DNA of 10,045 bases from CAZUFB01 sp048173955 (GCA_048173955.1 DBEYOB010000147.1:1-10045), one strand, 5' to 3'; counted from the stretch's first letter, positions 1 to 6,685 are shown. A program made the numbers and translations. The notes: generated from the sequence alone by a model not told the origin.

Positions 1-483
1 GTCGAGCACCGTGAGGCCCCGCGGGTCGCGCGCGACGGTCTCGTAGGCGTCGGGAAGGTCGCCCCGTCTCCGGCGCGCGCCGTCGGGCCAAACCTCGCGG
101 ATGGAGCCCCAGTCCGCCAGCATCTCCAGCACGGCGCGCGCCCCGTCCGGCTCGTCCTCGCAGCCGAGCACCTGCGCGACCTCGTCCACGGAGACGCGGC
201 CGCGGGCGTTGACCAGGGCGAGCACCAGGGGCGCGCTCCGGTCGTCGACGCGGACCATCCCCGCGATTTTGGTGTAGCCGCCCAGCAGGGCGAGCGTGGC
301 GCCGTAGCGGATGCCGCTGCGGCTGCTGCGCCGCGAGACTTCGGGCCCCCAGGGCATCCCCACGAAGAACTCGGTCACGCGCGCGCCGCACAGGCGCGCC
401 GCGACGGCATGCCCCGCCTCGTGCACGACGACGATGGCGGTGAGGATGGCAAGGAGGCAGACAACGGCCAACAGAACCTGCAC
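1..483 (-). CDS. rseP: RseP-like site-2 (M50) intramembrane metalloprotease, 3' part missing
   Basis: This is the N-terminal 161 residues of a membrane-embedded zinc protease; the frame is open to the left edge. Seen: residues 3-20 form a hydrophobic segment leading straight into HEAGH (21-25), the HExxH zinc site of M50 proteases. Next come VTEFFVGMP (36-44) and LLGGYTKIAGM (66-76), matching the family's EF-x-IGFGP and PLGGYVKM-G landmarks. Known: site-2 proteases cut membrane-spanning substrates such as anti-sigma factors, and rseP often sits with cdsA and dxr. Odd: residues 80-161 are hydrophilic and look like a winged helix rather than membrane or PDZ sequence (see findings). The GTG start at 483 is chosen because GGGAGGT lies 7 nt upstream and the hydrophobic segment follows at once. 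It begins 19 nt after dxr, so it is probably co-transcribed. Its substrate is unknown. The family is confident; the symbol rests on homology and context. Confidence 0.88.
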   Translation of the reverse strand, partial: MQVLLAVVCLLAILTAIVVVHEAGHAVAARLCGARVTEFFVGMPWGPEVSRRSSRSGIRYGATLALLGGYTKIAGMVRVDDRSAPLVLALVNARGRVSVDEVAQVLGCEDEPDGARAVLEMLADWGSIREVWPDGARRRRGDLPDAYETVARDPRGLTVLD

Positions 484-490
484 GCGAACA

Positions 491-497
491 ACCTCCC
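491..497 (-). promoter_or_regulatory. Ribosome binding site of rseP
   Basis: On the minus strand GGGAGGT lies 7 nt before the GTG at 483, in the short dxr-rseP gap. It supports the GTG start, for which no better ATG is available in frame. Confidence 0.7.
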
Positions 498-502
498 GAA
501 AG

Positions 503-1729
503 TCAGTCGCCCGGGCGACCGGGCGCGCCCGCCACCTCGTGCGCGACGCGGCGGGCGTCCTCGTCCACGGCGCGGAGCTGGTCGAGGGACTCGACGGGGT
601 CGGGCGCGAAGCGCGCCAGCGTGCCCTCCACGATGCGTTCGATGTCGAGGAAGCCTATGCGGCCCGCGAGGAACGCGTCGACCGCCACCTCGTCCGCCGC
701 GTTGAGCACGCACGGCAGCACGCCGCCGCGCTCCCCCGCGTCGAGGGCGAGCCGCAGGCAGCCGAAGGTGGCGGGGTCGGGCTCGGCGAAGTCAACGTGG
801 CCGAGCCGCGGGAAGTCGACGGGGTCGCACGGCGCGGGCCAGCGGTCGGGGAACGACAGGGCGTACTGGATGGGGACGCGCATGTCGGTCGCGCCGAGGT
901 GCGCGATGACCGACCCGTCGGCAAACTCGACCATCGAGTGCACCGCGCTCTGGCGCTGGACGACGATGCGTATCGCGTCGAACGGCACGTCGAACAGGTG
1001 GTGCGCCTCGATCGCCTCGAGCCCCTTGTTCATGAGGGAGGACGAGTCGACCGTCACCTTGGCGCCCATCGACCAGTTCGGATGTCTGAGGGCCTGCGCG
1101 GCGTCCACGCCCGCAAGCTCGGCGCGGGTCCGGCCGAAGAAGGGGCCGCCCGACGCGGTGAGCCAGATGCGCGCGGCCTGCCAGGGGTCCTCCCCGGAGA
1201 AGCACTGGAAGATAGCGGCGTGCTCCGAGTCGACCGGCAGGAGCCTGCCCGGGACGGCGAGCGGCATGATGAGGTCTCCGGCGACGACGAGCGACTCCTT
1301 GTTCGCCAGGGCAAGCTCGTGCCCCGCGCGCAGCGCCTCGTAGCTCGCCCTCATCCCCGCGGAGCCGACCAGGGCGTTCAGGACGCAGTCAACCCCGTCG
1401 AGGGAGGCCAGGTCGTCGACCGCGTCGCGCCCGAAGCCGACGGAGCACCCCGCGGGGAGCCCGTCGAGGCACCCCGCCCCGCGGCACCCCTCGTCGCCCA
1501 GGGCGATGCGGCGCACCGTAGGGAACTCGCGCGCGAGAGCGACGAGCTCCTCGGCCGAACGGAACGCGGCGAGCGCGACGAGCTCGACGCGGCCCGCGTT
1601 CTTGCGGACGACGTCGACCGTCTGGCGCCCGATGGAGCCCGTCGCCCCCAGAAGGACGACGCGCAGCGGCGCCCTGCGCGCAAACCGCTGTCCGGGGGCG
1701 GGCACGACGCCGCGGCCCGCCGCACGCAT
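503..1729 (-). CDS. dxr: 1-deoxy-D-xylulose 5-phosphate reductoisomerase
   Basis: The enzyme converts 1-deoxy-D-xylulose 5-phosphate to 2-C-methyl-D-erythritol 4-phosphate with NADPH, the first committed step of MEP isoprenoid synthesis in the cytosol. Seen in the 408-aa product: NADPH-binding GATGSIG (28-34), LANKES (141-146), metal-binding PVDSEH (165-170, D167 and E169), TASGG (191-195), the flexible-loop HPNWSMG (216-222) and MNKGLE (233-238, metal ligand E238). The motif normally read as HPQS is QRQS here (258-261), while the following HSMVE is intact. Start: an ATG at 1768 overlaps the cdsA stop and would give 421 aa, but has no clear ribosome binding site. The ATG at 1729 has GGGGGAG 6 nt upstream and gives a length closer to the usual 380-400 aa, so I prefer it. 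Even so, about 20 extra residues precede the Rossmann strand. Its product pathway feeds UppS, encoded two genes upstream. Confidence 0.95.
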   Translation of the reverse strand: MRAAGRGVVPAPGQRFARRAPLRVVLLGATGSIGRQTVDVVRKNAGRVELVALAAFRSAEELVALAREFPTVRRIALGDEGCRGAGCLDGLPAGCSVGFGRDAVDDLASLDGVDCVLNALVGSAGMRASYEALRAGHELALANKESLVVAGDLIMPLAVPGRLLPVDSEHAAIFQCFSGEDPWQAARIWLTASGGPFFGRTRAELAGVDAAQALRHPNWSMGAKVTVDSSSLMNKGLEAIEAHHLFDVPFDAIRIVVQRQSAVHSMVEFADGSVIAHLGATDMRVPIQYALSFPDRWPAPCDPVDFPRLGHVDFAEPDPATFGCLRLALDAGERGGVLPCVLNAADEVAVDAFLAGRIGFLDIERIVEGTLARFAPDPVESLDQLRAVDEDARRVAHEVAGAPGRPGD

Positions 1730-1735
1730 CCCGCA

Positions 1736-1742
1736 CTCCCCC
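1736..1742 (-). promoter_or_regulatory. Ribosome binding site supporting the dxr start at 1729
   Basis: GGGGGAG on the minus strand lies 6 nt before ATG 1729. The competing ATG codons at 1768 and 1765, which overlap the cdsA stop, have only GATGGG-like sequence upstream. The choice is probable rather than certain, since the upstream ATG could still work by translational coupling. Confidence 0.5.
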
Positions 1743-1764
1743 GCCTGTGTGACACTGCCAGCCA

Positions 1765-2670
1765 TCATACGACGCCCATCATTCGAAGCAGGAAATAGGC
1801 CGATATCGAGACGAAGAGCATGGAGTCGGAGCGGTCGAGCAGCCCCCCGTGGCCCGGTATCATGCTGCCGGAGTCCTTGAGCCCCGCCCCCCGCTTTATG
1901 CGCGACTCGACGAGGTCGCCGACCACCCCCGTCACGCCGCACGCCAGGCCGCACGCCAGCGCGACCGGGACGTCGACGTGGGTCGACGGTATGGCGCAGA
2001 GCACGAGCCAGATGACGACCGATCCGGCGATGCCGCCCGCAAGGCCCTCCCACGTCTTCTTGGGGGAGATCTTGGGCACCATCTTGTGCCGGCCGAACTT
2101 GCTCCCGACCAGATAGGCGAACGAATCGTTCGCCCAGACCGACATCATGATCCCGACGCAGAGCACGACGGCGCCGACGGGGTCGAGCCGCTCGGTGCAG
2201 CGCACGCTGACCAGCGCGGACAGCGTCATGCCGGTGTAGATGGCGCCGAACGCCGTGATGGCGACGTCGGTGATGCGGGCGCGCTGGTTGACCACGTACC
2301 ACATCCCCAGGACCATCACCATCAGGAACACGACGCCCACGAGGTAGACGGGCGACGTCAGGGCGACCAGGGGCATCGCGACGGCGAAGGCGATGCCGAG
2401 TATCTGGTTGGGGGTCTTCGCGTCGGCGCGCATGAGCCTGAAGAACTCCCAGCAGCACACGCCGGCGGTGAACGCCATCACGAGGGCGGTCGGGATCTTC
2501 CCGAGGACGAGCGCCGCGACGTTGACGGCGACGTAGACGGCTCCGGCGGCCAGGCGCACGAGCAGCGTGCCGTCCCGGCGCTCGGGAACGCTCACAGGCT
2601 TGGGCTCGGGGCGCTCGATCCGGCTTTCGCCGACGAGGACCTCGGGGGACTCCCCCTCATCGAGCGGCAT
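1765..2670 (-). CDS. cdsA: Phosphatidate cytidylyltransferase (CDP-diacylglycerol synthase)
   Basis: This integral membrane enzyme condenses CTP with phosphatidic acid to give CDP-diacylglycerol, the precursor of all bacterial phospholipids. Seen in the 301-aa form: a hydrophilic, proline- and charge-rich N-terminal stretch of about 35 residues, then multiple hydrophobic segments. A conserved cytoplasmic region reads NDSFAYLVG...SPKKTWEG. The C-terminal family signature runs from S256 to D282, with KR at 259-260, KD at 265-266, PGHGG at 272-276 and DRSD at 279-282. All signature residues are present, so the enzyme should be active. Start: the ATG at 2670 overlaps the uppS 3' end by 14 nt with GGGGGTG about 6 nt upstream. 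A TTG at 2685 is in frame but less likely. The overlap suggests translational coupling to uppS. Next to dxr and uppS this forms a membrane-lipid and isoprenoid cluster. Confidence 0.95.
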   Translation of the reverse strand: MPLDEGESPEVLVGESRIERPEPKPVSVPERRDGTLLVRLAAGAVYVAVNVAALVLGKIPTALVMAFTAGVCCWEFFRLMRADAKTPNQILGIAFAVAMPLVALTSPVYLVGVVFLMVMVLGMWYVVNQRARITDVAITAFGAIYTGMTLSALVSVRCTERLDPVGAVVLCVGIMMSVWANDSFAYLVGSKFGRHKMVPKISPKKTWEGLAGGIAGSVVIWLVLCAIPSTHVDVPVALACGLACGVTGVVGDLVESRIKRGAGLKDSGSMIPGHGGLLDRSDSMLFVSISAYFLLRMMGVV

Positions 2671-3448
2671 CGCCGACACCCCCAAACCGTCGCTTGCGCC
2701 CTTGGTACTCCACGATGGCGTCGATCAGGTCCCAGCGGCCGAAGTCGGGCCACAGGACATCGGTGAACACGAACTCCGTGTAGGCGCACTGCCACAGGAG
2801 GTAGTTCGACAGGCGCTTCTCGCCCGACGTGCGGATCAGCAGCTCCGGGTCGGGCAGCGGGTAGGTCCACAGCTCGCGCTCGAAGCGGCGGTCGTCGATC
2901 TCGCCCGGGTCGAGCTCGCCGGAGGCGCAGCGCCGGGCAAGCCTCCGCGCGGCGCGCACGATCTCGGAGCGGCTCCCGTAGTTCACCGCCACCGCCAGGA
3001 CCATCCCCTCGTGGCCCGCCGTCTGCGCGAGGCCGTATTCGAAGGTCGCGCGCGTCTCGTCGGGCAGCTCGGACATGTCCCCCAGGTACTGCAGGCGCAC
3101 GCGCTCGCGCTTGAGCAGCGGGAGCTCCTCGACGAGCGTGCTGGCGAACAGGCTCATCAGCAGGTCGACCTCGTCTTGCGGGCGCGACCAGTTCTCGGTC
3201 GAGAAGGCGTAGACCGTCAGCGCCTCGACGCCGAGGCGAACCGAGGCCGTGATGACCTCTTTGAGCGCGTCGATGCCCGCCATGTGGCCGTGGCCGCGCG
3301 ACAGGCCGCGGGCCTGGGCCCAGCGGCCGTTGCCGTCCATGATCACCGCGATATGGCGCGGAACGCGTTCGAGGTCGAGCTTGGAGAAGCCGGAGCCTTC
3401 GGGCGCGTCCGCGAAATAGCGATCGAACGCCGCACGGTCGAACGTCAC
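2657..3448 (-). CDS. uppS: Undecaprenyl-diphosphate synthase (cis-prenyltransferase)
   Basis: The enzyme adds isopentenyl diphosphate units in cis to farnesyl diphosphate, giving the C55 carrier lipid used for peptidoglycan and other wall polymers; it acts at the cytoplasmic face of the membrane. Seen in the 263-aa product: IAVIMDGNGRWA (33-44) with catalytic Asp38, RGHGHMAG (51-58), YAFSTENWSRP (80-90), IRTSGEKRLSN (205-215) and the closing YTEFVFTDVLWPDF (223-236). All match the family, and the length is usual. The GTG start follows the frr stop codon with no gap; GGAGGT inside the last codons of frr is 4 nt upstream, a rather short spacing. The two genes are therefore probably translationally coupled. 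I did not try to predict the exact chain length, and a shorter-chain relative is formally possible. Confidence 0.96.
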   Translation of the reverse strand: MTFDRAAFDRYFADAPEGSGFSKLDLERVPRHIAVIMDGNGRWAQARGLSRGHGHMAGIDALKEVITASVRLGVEALTVYAFSTENWSRPQDEVDLLMSLFASTLVEELPLLKRERVRLQYLGDMSELPDETRATFEYGLAQTAGHEGMVLAVAVNYGSRSEIVRAARRLARRCASGELDPGEIDDRRFERELWTYPLPDPELLIRTSGEKRLSNYLLWQCAYTEFVFTDVLWPDFGRWDLIDAIVEYQGRKRRFGGVGDAAR

Positions 3449-4006
3449 CTAGACCTCCATGATCTCGTTCTCTTTTTCCTTGAGGAACTTGTCGACCTTG
3501 GCGACGAACTCGTCGGTGAGCTTCTGGATGTCGGCCTCGCCGCGGCGGGCGTCGTCCTCGGACACCTCGCCGTCCTTGGAGAGGCGGTCGTACTTCGCGT
3601 TGGCGTCGCGGCGGGCGTTGCGCACGCTCACGCGGGCGCGCTCGGCGATCTCGCGGCACTGGCGCGCGAGTTCCTTGCGCCCCTCCTCGGAGGGCGCGGG
3701 GAACGGGAGGCGGATCACGGTGCCGTCGTTGGCCGGCGTGATGCCGATGTCGGACGCCATGATGGCCTTCTCGATCGCGGCGAGGCTCGAACGGTCCCAG
3801 GGGGTGATGACGAGCTGGTGGCCGTCGGCCGCCTTGATTGCGGCGATCTGGTTGACGGGGGTGGGGACGCCGTAGTAGTCGATGTGGAGGTCCTTGAGGA
3901 TCGCCGGGTTGGCGCGTCCCGTGCGGACCTTGGTGAACTCCTCGAGCATGGCGTCGACGGCCTTCTCCATCCTCTGGCGAGCTTCCTTCTGGATATCGTC
4001 GGACAT
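3449..4006 (-). CDS. frr: Ribosome recycling factor
   Basis: RRF works with EF-G in the cytoplasm to split post-termination ribosomes so that subunits can be reused. Seen: 185 aa, exactly the usual length. The landmarks are KVRTGRANPAIL (26-37), YYGVPTPVNQIA (44-55), PFPAPSEEGRKELARQ (101-116) and VRNARRDAN (128-136), and the C-terminal helix is rich in Lys and Glu. The ATG at 4006 lies 3 nt after the pyrH stop, with GGGAGGA at 4020-4014 inside the end of pyrH, 7 nt upstream. The pyrH-frr pair is one of the most widely conserved bacterial gene neighbours, which supports both calls. Nothing is odd in length, reading frame or conserved residues. Confidence 0.97.
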   Translation of the reverse strand: MSDDIQKEARQRMEKAVDAMLEEFTKVRTGRANPAILKDLHIDYYGVPTPVNQIAAIKAADGHQLVITPWDRSSLAAIEKAIMASDIGITPANDGTVIRLPFPAPSEEGRKELARQCREIAERARVSVRNARRDANAKYDRLSKDGEVSEDDARRGEADIQKLTDEFVAKVDKFLKEKENEIMEV

Positions 4007-4009
4007 TGG

Positions 4010-4732
4010 TTAATCCTCCCTGTAGACAACGGTTCCGACGGGCTCGCCGCGCAGCGCAGCATCGACGTTGCCCTCCTTCTCGATGTCGAACACGATGATC
4101 GGCATGCGGTTGTCGTTGCACAGCGTGATGGCGGTCGAGTCCATCACGTTGAGCCCCTTCGCGATGACGTCGAGGTAGGTGATGCGCTCGAAGCGCACCG
4201 CGTCGGCGTTCTTCTTGGGGTCCTTGTCGTAGATGCCGTCGACCTTCGTGGCCTTCATGAGGCACTCCGCGTTGATCTCGCACGCGCGCAGGGCCGCCGT
4301 GGTGTCGGTCGTGAAATACGGGTTGCCCGTGCCCGCGGCGAAGATGACGACGCGGCCCTTGTCGAGATGGTGCTCGGCGCGGCGCCTGATGTAGGTCTCG
4401 CACACCTCGCGCATCTCGATGGCGCTCATGACGCGGCAGTCCTGCCCGTTGCGCTCGAAGGCGTCCTGCAGGACGAGGGCGTTCATGACAGTGGCGAGCA
4501 TGCCGACGTAGTCGGCCTGGGCGCGGTCCATGCCGTTCATGGAGCCGGCGACGCCGCGGAAGATGTTGCCGCCGCCCACGGTGACGGCCACCTGGACGCC
4601 CTGCTGGACGACCTCGGTTATCTCGCGCGCGATGCGGCTCGCGACCTCGGGGTCGATGCCGTAGCCGTGGTCGCCCATGAGGAACTCGCCGGAAAGTTTG
4701 AGCAGAACGCGCTTGTAACGATAGTCTGCCAC
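4010..4732 (-). CDS. pyrH: UMP kinase
   Basis: PyrH phosphorylates UMP to UDP with ATP in the cytosol, supplying UTP and CTP for RNA, DNA and sugar-nucleotide synthesis; bacterial enzymes are hexamers of the amino-acid-kinase fold. Seen in the 240-aa product: KLSGE (12-16), GGGNIFRG (53-60), MDRAQADYVGMLATVMNAL (68-86), AAGTGNPYFTTDTTAALRA (132-150) and KVDGIYDKDP (163-172), all typical. Start: an in-frame ATG at 4768 gives 12 more residues but has no ribosome binding site and lies within a likely -10 promoter element. The GTG at 4732 has AGGAGG 6 nt upstream and starts the protein at MADYRYKRVLLKLSGE, as in relatives. It is the first gene of a new transcription unit, separated from tsf by a terminator. 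Confidence 0.96.
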   Translation of the reverse strand: MADYRYKRVLLKLSGEFLMGDHGYGIDPEVASRIAREITEVVQQGVQVAVTVGGGNIFRGVAGSMNGMDRAQADYVGMLATVMNALVLQDAFERNGQDCRVMSAIEMREVCETYIRRRAEHHLDKGRVVIFAAGTGNPYFTTDTTAALRACEINAECLMKATKVDGIYDKDPKKNADAVRFERITYLDVIAKGLNVMDSTAITLCNDNRMPIIVFDIEKEGNVDAALRGEPVGTVVYRED

Positions 4733-4738
4733 GCGCAG

Positions 4739-4744
4739 CCTCCT
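4739..4744 (-). promoter_or_regulatory. Ribosome binding site deciding the pyrH start
   Basis: A perfect AGGAGG on the minus strand lies 6 nt before GTG 4732. No comparable site precedes the upstream ATG at 4768. Confidence 0.8.
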
Positions 4745-4766
4745 AACGCTTGCCTGTGTTCCAACC

Positions 4767-4775
4767 ATGATAGCA
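4767..4775 (-). promoter_or_regulatory. Extended -10 promoter for the pyrH operon
   Basis: The minus strand reads TGCTATCAT: a -10 hexamer TATCAT preceded by the TGn extension. No good -35 hexamer is found 16-18 bp upstream (CGCCCG at 17 bp), as expected for extended -10 promoters. Transcription would begin near 4760, giving a leader of about 28 nt that contains the AGGAGG site. It lies downstream of the tsf terminator, so the pyrH-to-rseP run needs its own promoter here. Predicted from sequence only. Confidence 0.6.
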
Positions 4776-4805
4776 AACCCGCGCGGCCCCGGGCGGCGTC
4801 GATGC

Positions 4806-4829
4806 GGCGCGAAAGGGAGTCTCCGCGCC
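4806..4829. repeat. Short inverted repeat upstream of the pyrH promoter
   Basis: GGCGCG (4806-4811) and CGCGCC (4824-4829) are perfect inverted arms around a 12-bp centre that itself contains GGAG-T-CTCC. It lies between the tsf terminator and the pyrH -10 element. It could be an operator, but short inverted repeats are expected by chance in DNA this rich in G and C. The rest of the 166-nt tsf-pyrH gap holds only the terminator, promoter and ribosome binding site. Confidence 0.2.
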
Positions 4830-4850
4830 GGCCGGCCCGCTGCCGCGCAT

Positions 4851-4881
4851 AAAAAAAGCGCCGACGCTTGCGCGCCGGCGC
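4851..4881 (-). terminator. Intrinsic terminator of the rpsB-tsf operon
   Basis: On the minus strand a 10-bp stem (GCGCCGGCGC paired with GCGTCGGCGC, one G-U pair) closes a GCAA tetraloop of the stable GNRA class and is followed at once by seven T residues. It starts 17 nt after the tsf stop codon. The form is textbook, so rpsB-tsf transcripts should mostly end here. Confidence 0.93.
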
Positions 4882-4898
4882 CCCAGGTGCAGCGAGGT

Positions 4899-5774
4899 TT
4901 AGTTCTCTTCGCCGAGGACGAAGAGGTCGAAGCCCTTCACCGCGATGGTGTCGCCGACCTTCTTGGAGGTCTCGGCGACATACTGCGAAATCGTGACGTC
5001 GGGGTTCTTGACGAACTCCTGGTCGACGAGCGTGGACTCCTTGAAGAACTTCTCGAGGCGGCCGAGCGCCATCTTCTCCTGGATGGCCTCGGGCTTGCCG
5101 GACTCGGCGGCCTGCTGGCGGTAGATGGCCATCTCGTGGTCGATGGTCTCCTGCGGCATGTCCTCGCGGACGGCGCACAGGGGCTTGGCAGCGGCGACCT
5201 GCATGGCGACGTCGTGCGCCATGGTCTTGAACTCCTCGGTGCCCGCGGTCGCGGGGTTGGAGAAGGCGAACTCGACCAGGACGCCGATCTTGCCGCCCAT
5301 GTGGATGTAGGAGGACATGGCGCCGCCGGCAGCGCTGCGGCGGGCGAAGCGCGTCAGGGTCATGTTCTCGCCCATGGTGGCGATGCCGTTCTGGATGGTC
5401 GCCTCGACCGTCTCGCCGTCGACGACGACGGCCTTGAGGGCCTCGAGGCCGGCCGGGTCGCCCTCGGCGGCCGCCTTGGCGACCTTGGCGGCGAGGGTCT
5501 TGAACTTGTCGGTGCCGCTCACGAAGTCGGTCTCGCACTTGACCTCGGCCAGGGCGGCAAGCGTGCCGTCCTCGGACACGAACGCGGCGACGGCGCCCTC
5601 GTTGGTCTCGCGGCCGGCCTTCTTGACCGACTTGGCGATGCCGCGGGTGCGCAGGACGTCGACGGCCTTGTCGATGTCGCCCTCAGCCTCGACGAGGGCC
5701 TTCTTGCACTCCATCATGGGAGAGTCGGTCATCTCGCGGAGCTGCTTGACCAGTGCTGCGGTGATCTCTGCCAT
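4899..5774 (-). CDS. tsf: Translation elongation factor Ts
   Basis: EF-Ts is the guanine-nucleotide exchange factor that recycles EF-Tu from GDP to GTP form in the cytoplasm. Seen in the 291-aa product: an N-terminal UBA-like domain (about 1-50) with MTDSPMMECKKAL (15-27) and GDIDKAVDVLRTRG (32-45). The exchange core follows, with CETDFV (80-85) whose Asp-Phe pair intrudes into EF-Tu, then IHMGGKIGVLVEF (157-169) and the MQVAAAKP region (191-198). Usual MTGAGMMDCKKAL is varied to TDSPMMECK, a mild departure. The ATG at 5774 has GAAAGGA (5787-5781) 6 nt upstream. It lies 29 nt after rpsB, the near-universal partner, and ends at a strong terminator. The gene should be expressed with rpsB from the promoter at about 6750-6778. 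Confidence 0.97.
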   Translation of the reverse strand: MAEITAALVKQLREMTDSPMMECKKALVEAEGDIDKAVDVLRTRGIAKSVKKAGRETNEGAVAAFVSEDGTLAALAEVKCETDFVSGTDKFKTLAAKVAKAAAEGDPAGLEALKAVVVDGETVEATIQNGIATMGENMTLTRFARRSAAGGAMSSYIHMGGKIGVLVEFAFSNPATAGTEEFKTMAHDVAMQVAAAKPLCAVREDMPQETIDHEMAIYRQQAAESGKPEAIQEKMALGRLEKFFKESTLVDQEFVKNPDVTISQYVAETSKKVGDTIAVKGFDLFVLGEEN

Positions 5775-5803
5775 TGCTCATCCTTTCAAGGAATAGGGAC
5801 GGT

Positions 5804-6613
5804 TTACGCCTGGGGCTGAGCCAGAACCTCTTCGAGGGTCATGGCGCGCTTCTCCTCGGCGGGCGCCTCGGCGGGCTGCTCGGCGGCGGCCTCGGCCGGA
5901 GCGGCGGCCATCTCCTCGGCGGTGATCTCGGTGGTGCCCTTGCCCGCCATGATGGCGTCGGCCATGATGGAGGTCATAAGGTTGACCGAGCGGATGGCGT
6001 CGTCGTTGGCGGGGATGCCGTACTCGACGACGTCGGGGTCGGAGTTAGTGTCGATCAGGGCGACGACCGGGATGTGCAGGCGGTTGGCCTCGCGGATGGC
6101 GATCTCCTCGCGGCGGGTGTCGACGACGAAGAGCGCCTTGGGCAGGGCCTTCATGTCGCGGATGCCGTCGAGGTTGGCCTGCAGTTTGGCGAGCTCCTTG
6201 CCCAGCACCGACTGCTCCTTCTTGGGCAGGGCGGCCATGCGGCCGTCCTCGACCATGGCCTCAAGCTCCTCCATGCGGGCGATGCGGGAGCGGATGGTCA
6301 CGAAGTTGGTGAGCATGCCGCCGAGCCAGCGGTTGGAGACGTAGGGCTGGCCGGCGCGCTTGGCCTCGTTGACGATGGCCTCCTGCGCCTGCTTCTTGGT
6401 GCCGACGAACAGCACCGAGCCGCCCTTGGCGGCCGTCTCGGCCAGGAAGCTGTAGGCCTTGTCGGCCTCGATGATGGTCTGCTTAAGGTCGAGGATGTAG
6501 ATGCCGTTGCGCTCGCCGAAGATGTAGGGCTTCATCTTGGGGCACCAGCGGCGCGTCTGGTGGCCGAAGTGGACGCCGGCCTTGAGCAGGGTGTTGATGG
6601 TGATCTGAGCCAT
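5804..6613 (-). CDS. rpsB: 30S ribosomal protein S2
   Basis: S2 is a late-assembling protein of the small ribosomal subunit, needed with S1 for mRNA binding in many bacteria. Seen in the 269-aa product: LLKAGVHFGHQTRRW (9-23), KMKPYIFGERNGIYILDL (26-43), NRWLGGMLTNF (94-104) and the C-terminal core IPVVALIDTNSDPD (181-194). After about residue 232 there is an Ala/Glu/Pro-rich tail, a common variable extension of S2. Start: an in-frame GTG at 6799 would add 62 residues, but these resemble no S2 and lie partly upstream of the promoter. The ATG at 6613 opens with MAQITINTLLKAGVHFGH as in the family and has GGAGGTT (6627-6621) 7 nt upstream. It is the first gene of the rpsB-tsf operon. Confidence 0.97.
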   Translation of the reverse strand: MAQITINTLLKAGVHFGHQTRRWCPKMKPYIFGERNGIYILDLKQTIIEADKAYSFLAETAAKGGSVLFVGTKKQAQEAIVNEAKRAGQPYVSNRWLGGMLTNFVTIRSRIARMEELEAMVEDGRMAALPKKEQSVLGKELAKLQANLDGIRDMKALPKALFVVDTRREEIAIREANRLHIPVVALIDTNSDPDVVEYGIPANDDAIRSVNLMTSIMADAIMAGKGTTEITAEEMAAAPAEAAAEQPAEAPAEEKRAMTLEEVLAQPQA

Positions 6614-6619
6614 GGTGCG

Positions 6620-6636
6620 CAACCTCCAAATGGTTG
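6620..6636 (-). promoter_or_regulatory. Hairpin overlapping the rpsB ribosome binding site
   Basis: In the leader RNA CAACC (6636-6632) can pair with GGUUG (6624-6620) around a 7-nt loop, tying up the GGUU part of the GGAGGUU ribosome binding site. A 5-bp stem is modest; it could lower or control rpsB translation. No regulator is shown by the sequence. Confidence 0.3.
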
Positions 6637-6668
6637 GTCGACCGCGCGGTGTCGTCCCCCTGTCGCAA

Positions 6669-6685
6669 CCCGGCGTGCCGCCGGG
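6669..6685 (-). promoter_or_regulatory. Perfect 7-bp GC hairpin in the rpsB leader
   Basis: CCCGGCG and CGCCGGG are perfect inverted arms separated by only 3 nt, in the predicted untranslated leader of rpsB. No T-run follows on the minus strand, so it is not an intrinsic terminator. Together with the hairpin at the ribosome binding site it could form an S2-sensing leader as known for rpsB in gammaproteobacteria, but I cannot match it to a named motif. The 190-nt holA-rpsB gap otherwise holds only the rpsB promoter and ribosome binding site. Confidence 0.4.

Noticed and set aside
1764..1769. TATGAT on the minus strand at the cdsA-dxr junction as an internal dxr promoter
   Set aside because: The hexamer fits a -10, but it arises from the overlapping ATG codons and stop, has no TGn extension and no fair -35. 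It could still be a weak internal promoter; the evidence is too thin to annotate.
503..2458. N-terminally extended dxr frame reaching into cdsA
   Set aside because: The extra residues are the out-of-frame reading of cdsA. Dxr homology begins only after about 1700, and a ribosome binding site lies just before ATG 1729.
2567..4852. Very long open frame on the plus strand, antisense to cdsA, uppS, frr and pyrH (others at 311-1798, 1849-2766, 4767-5819, 5774-6883, 6774-7862)
   Set aside because: The minus-strand frames beneath them encode full, recognisable conserved proteins. G+C-rich codon bias removes stops from other frames, and the plus-strand translations are low-complexity with no recognisable domain.
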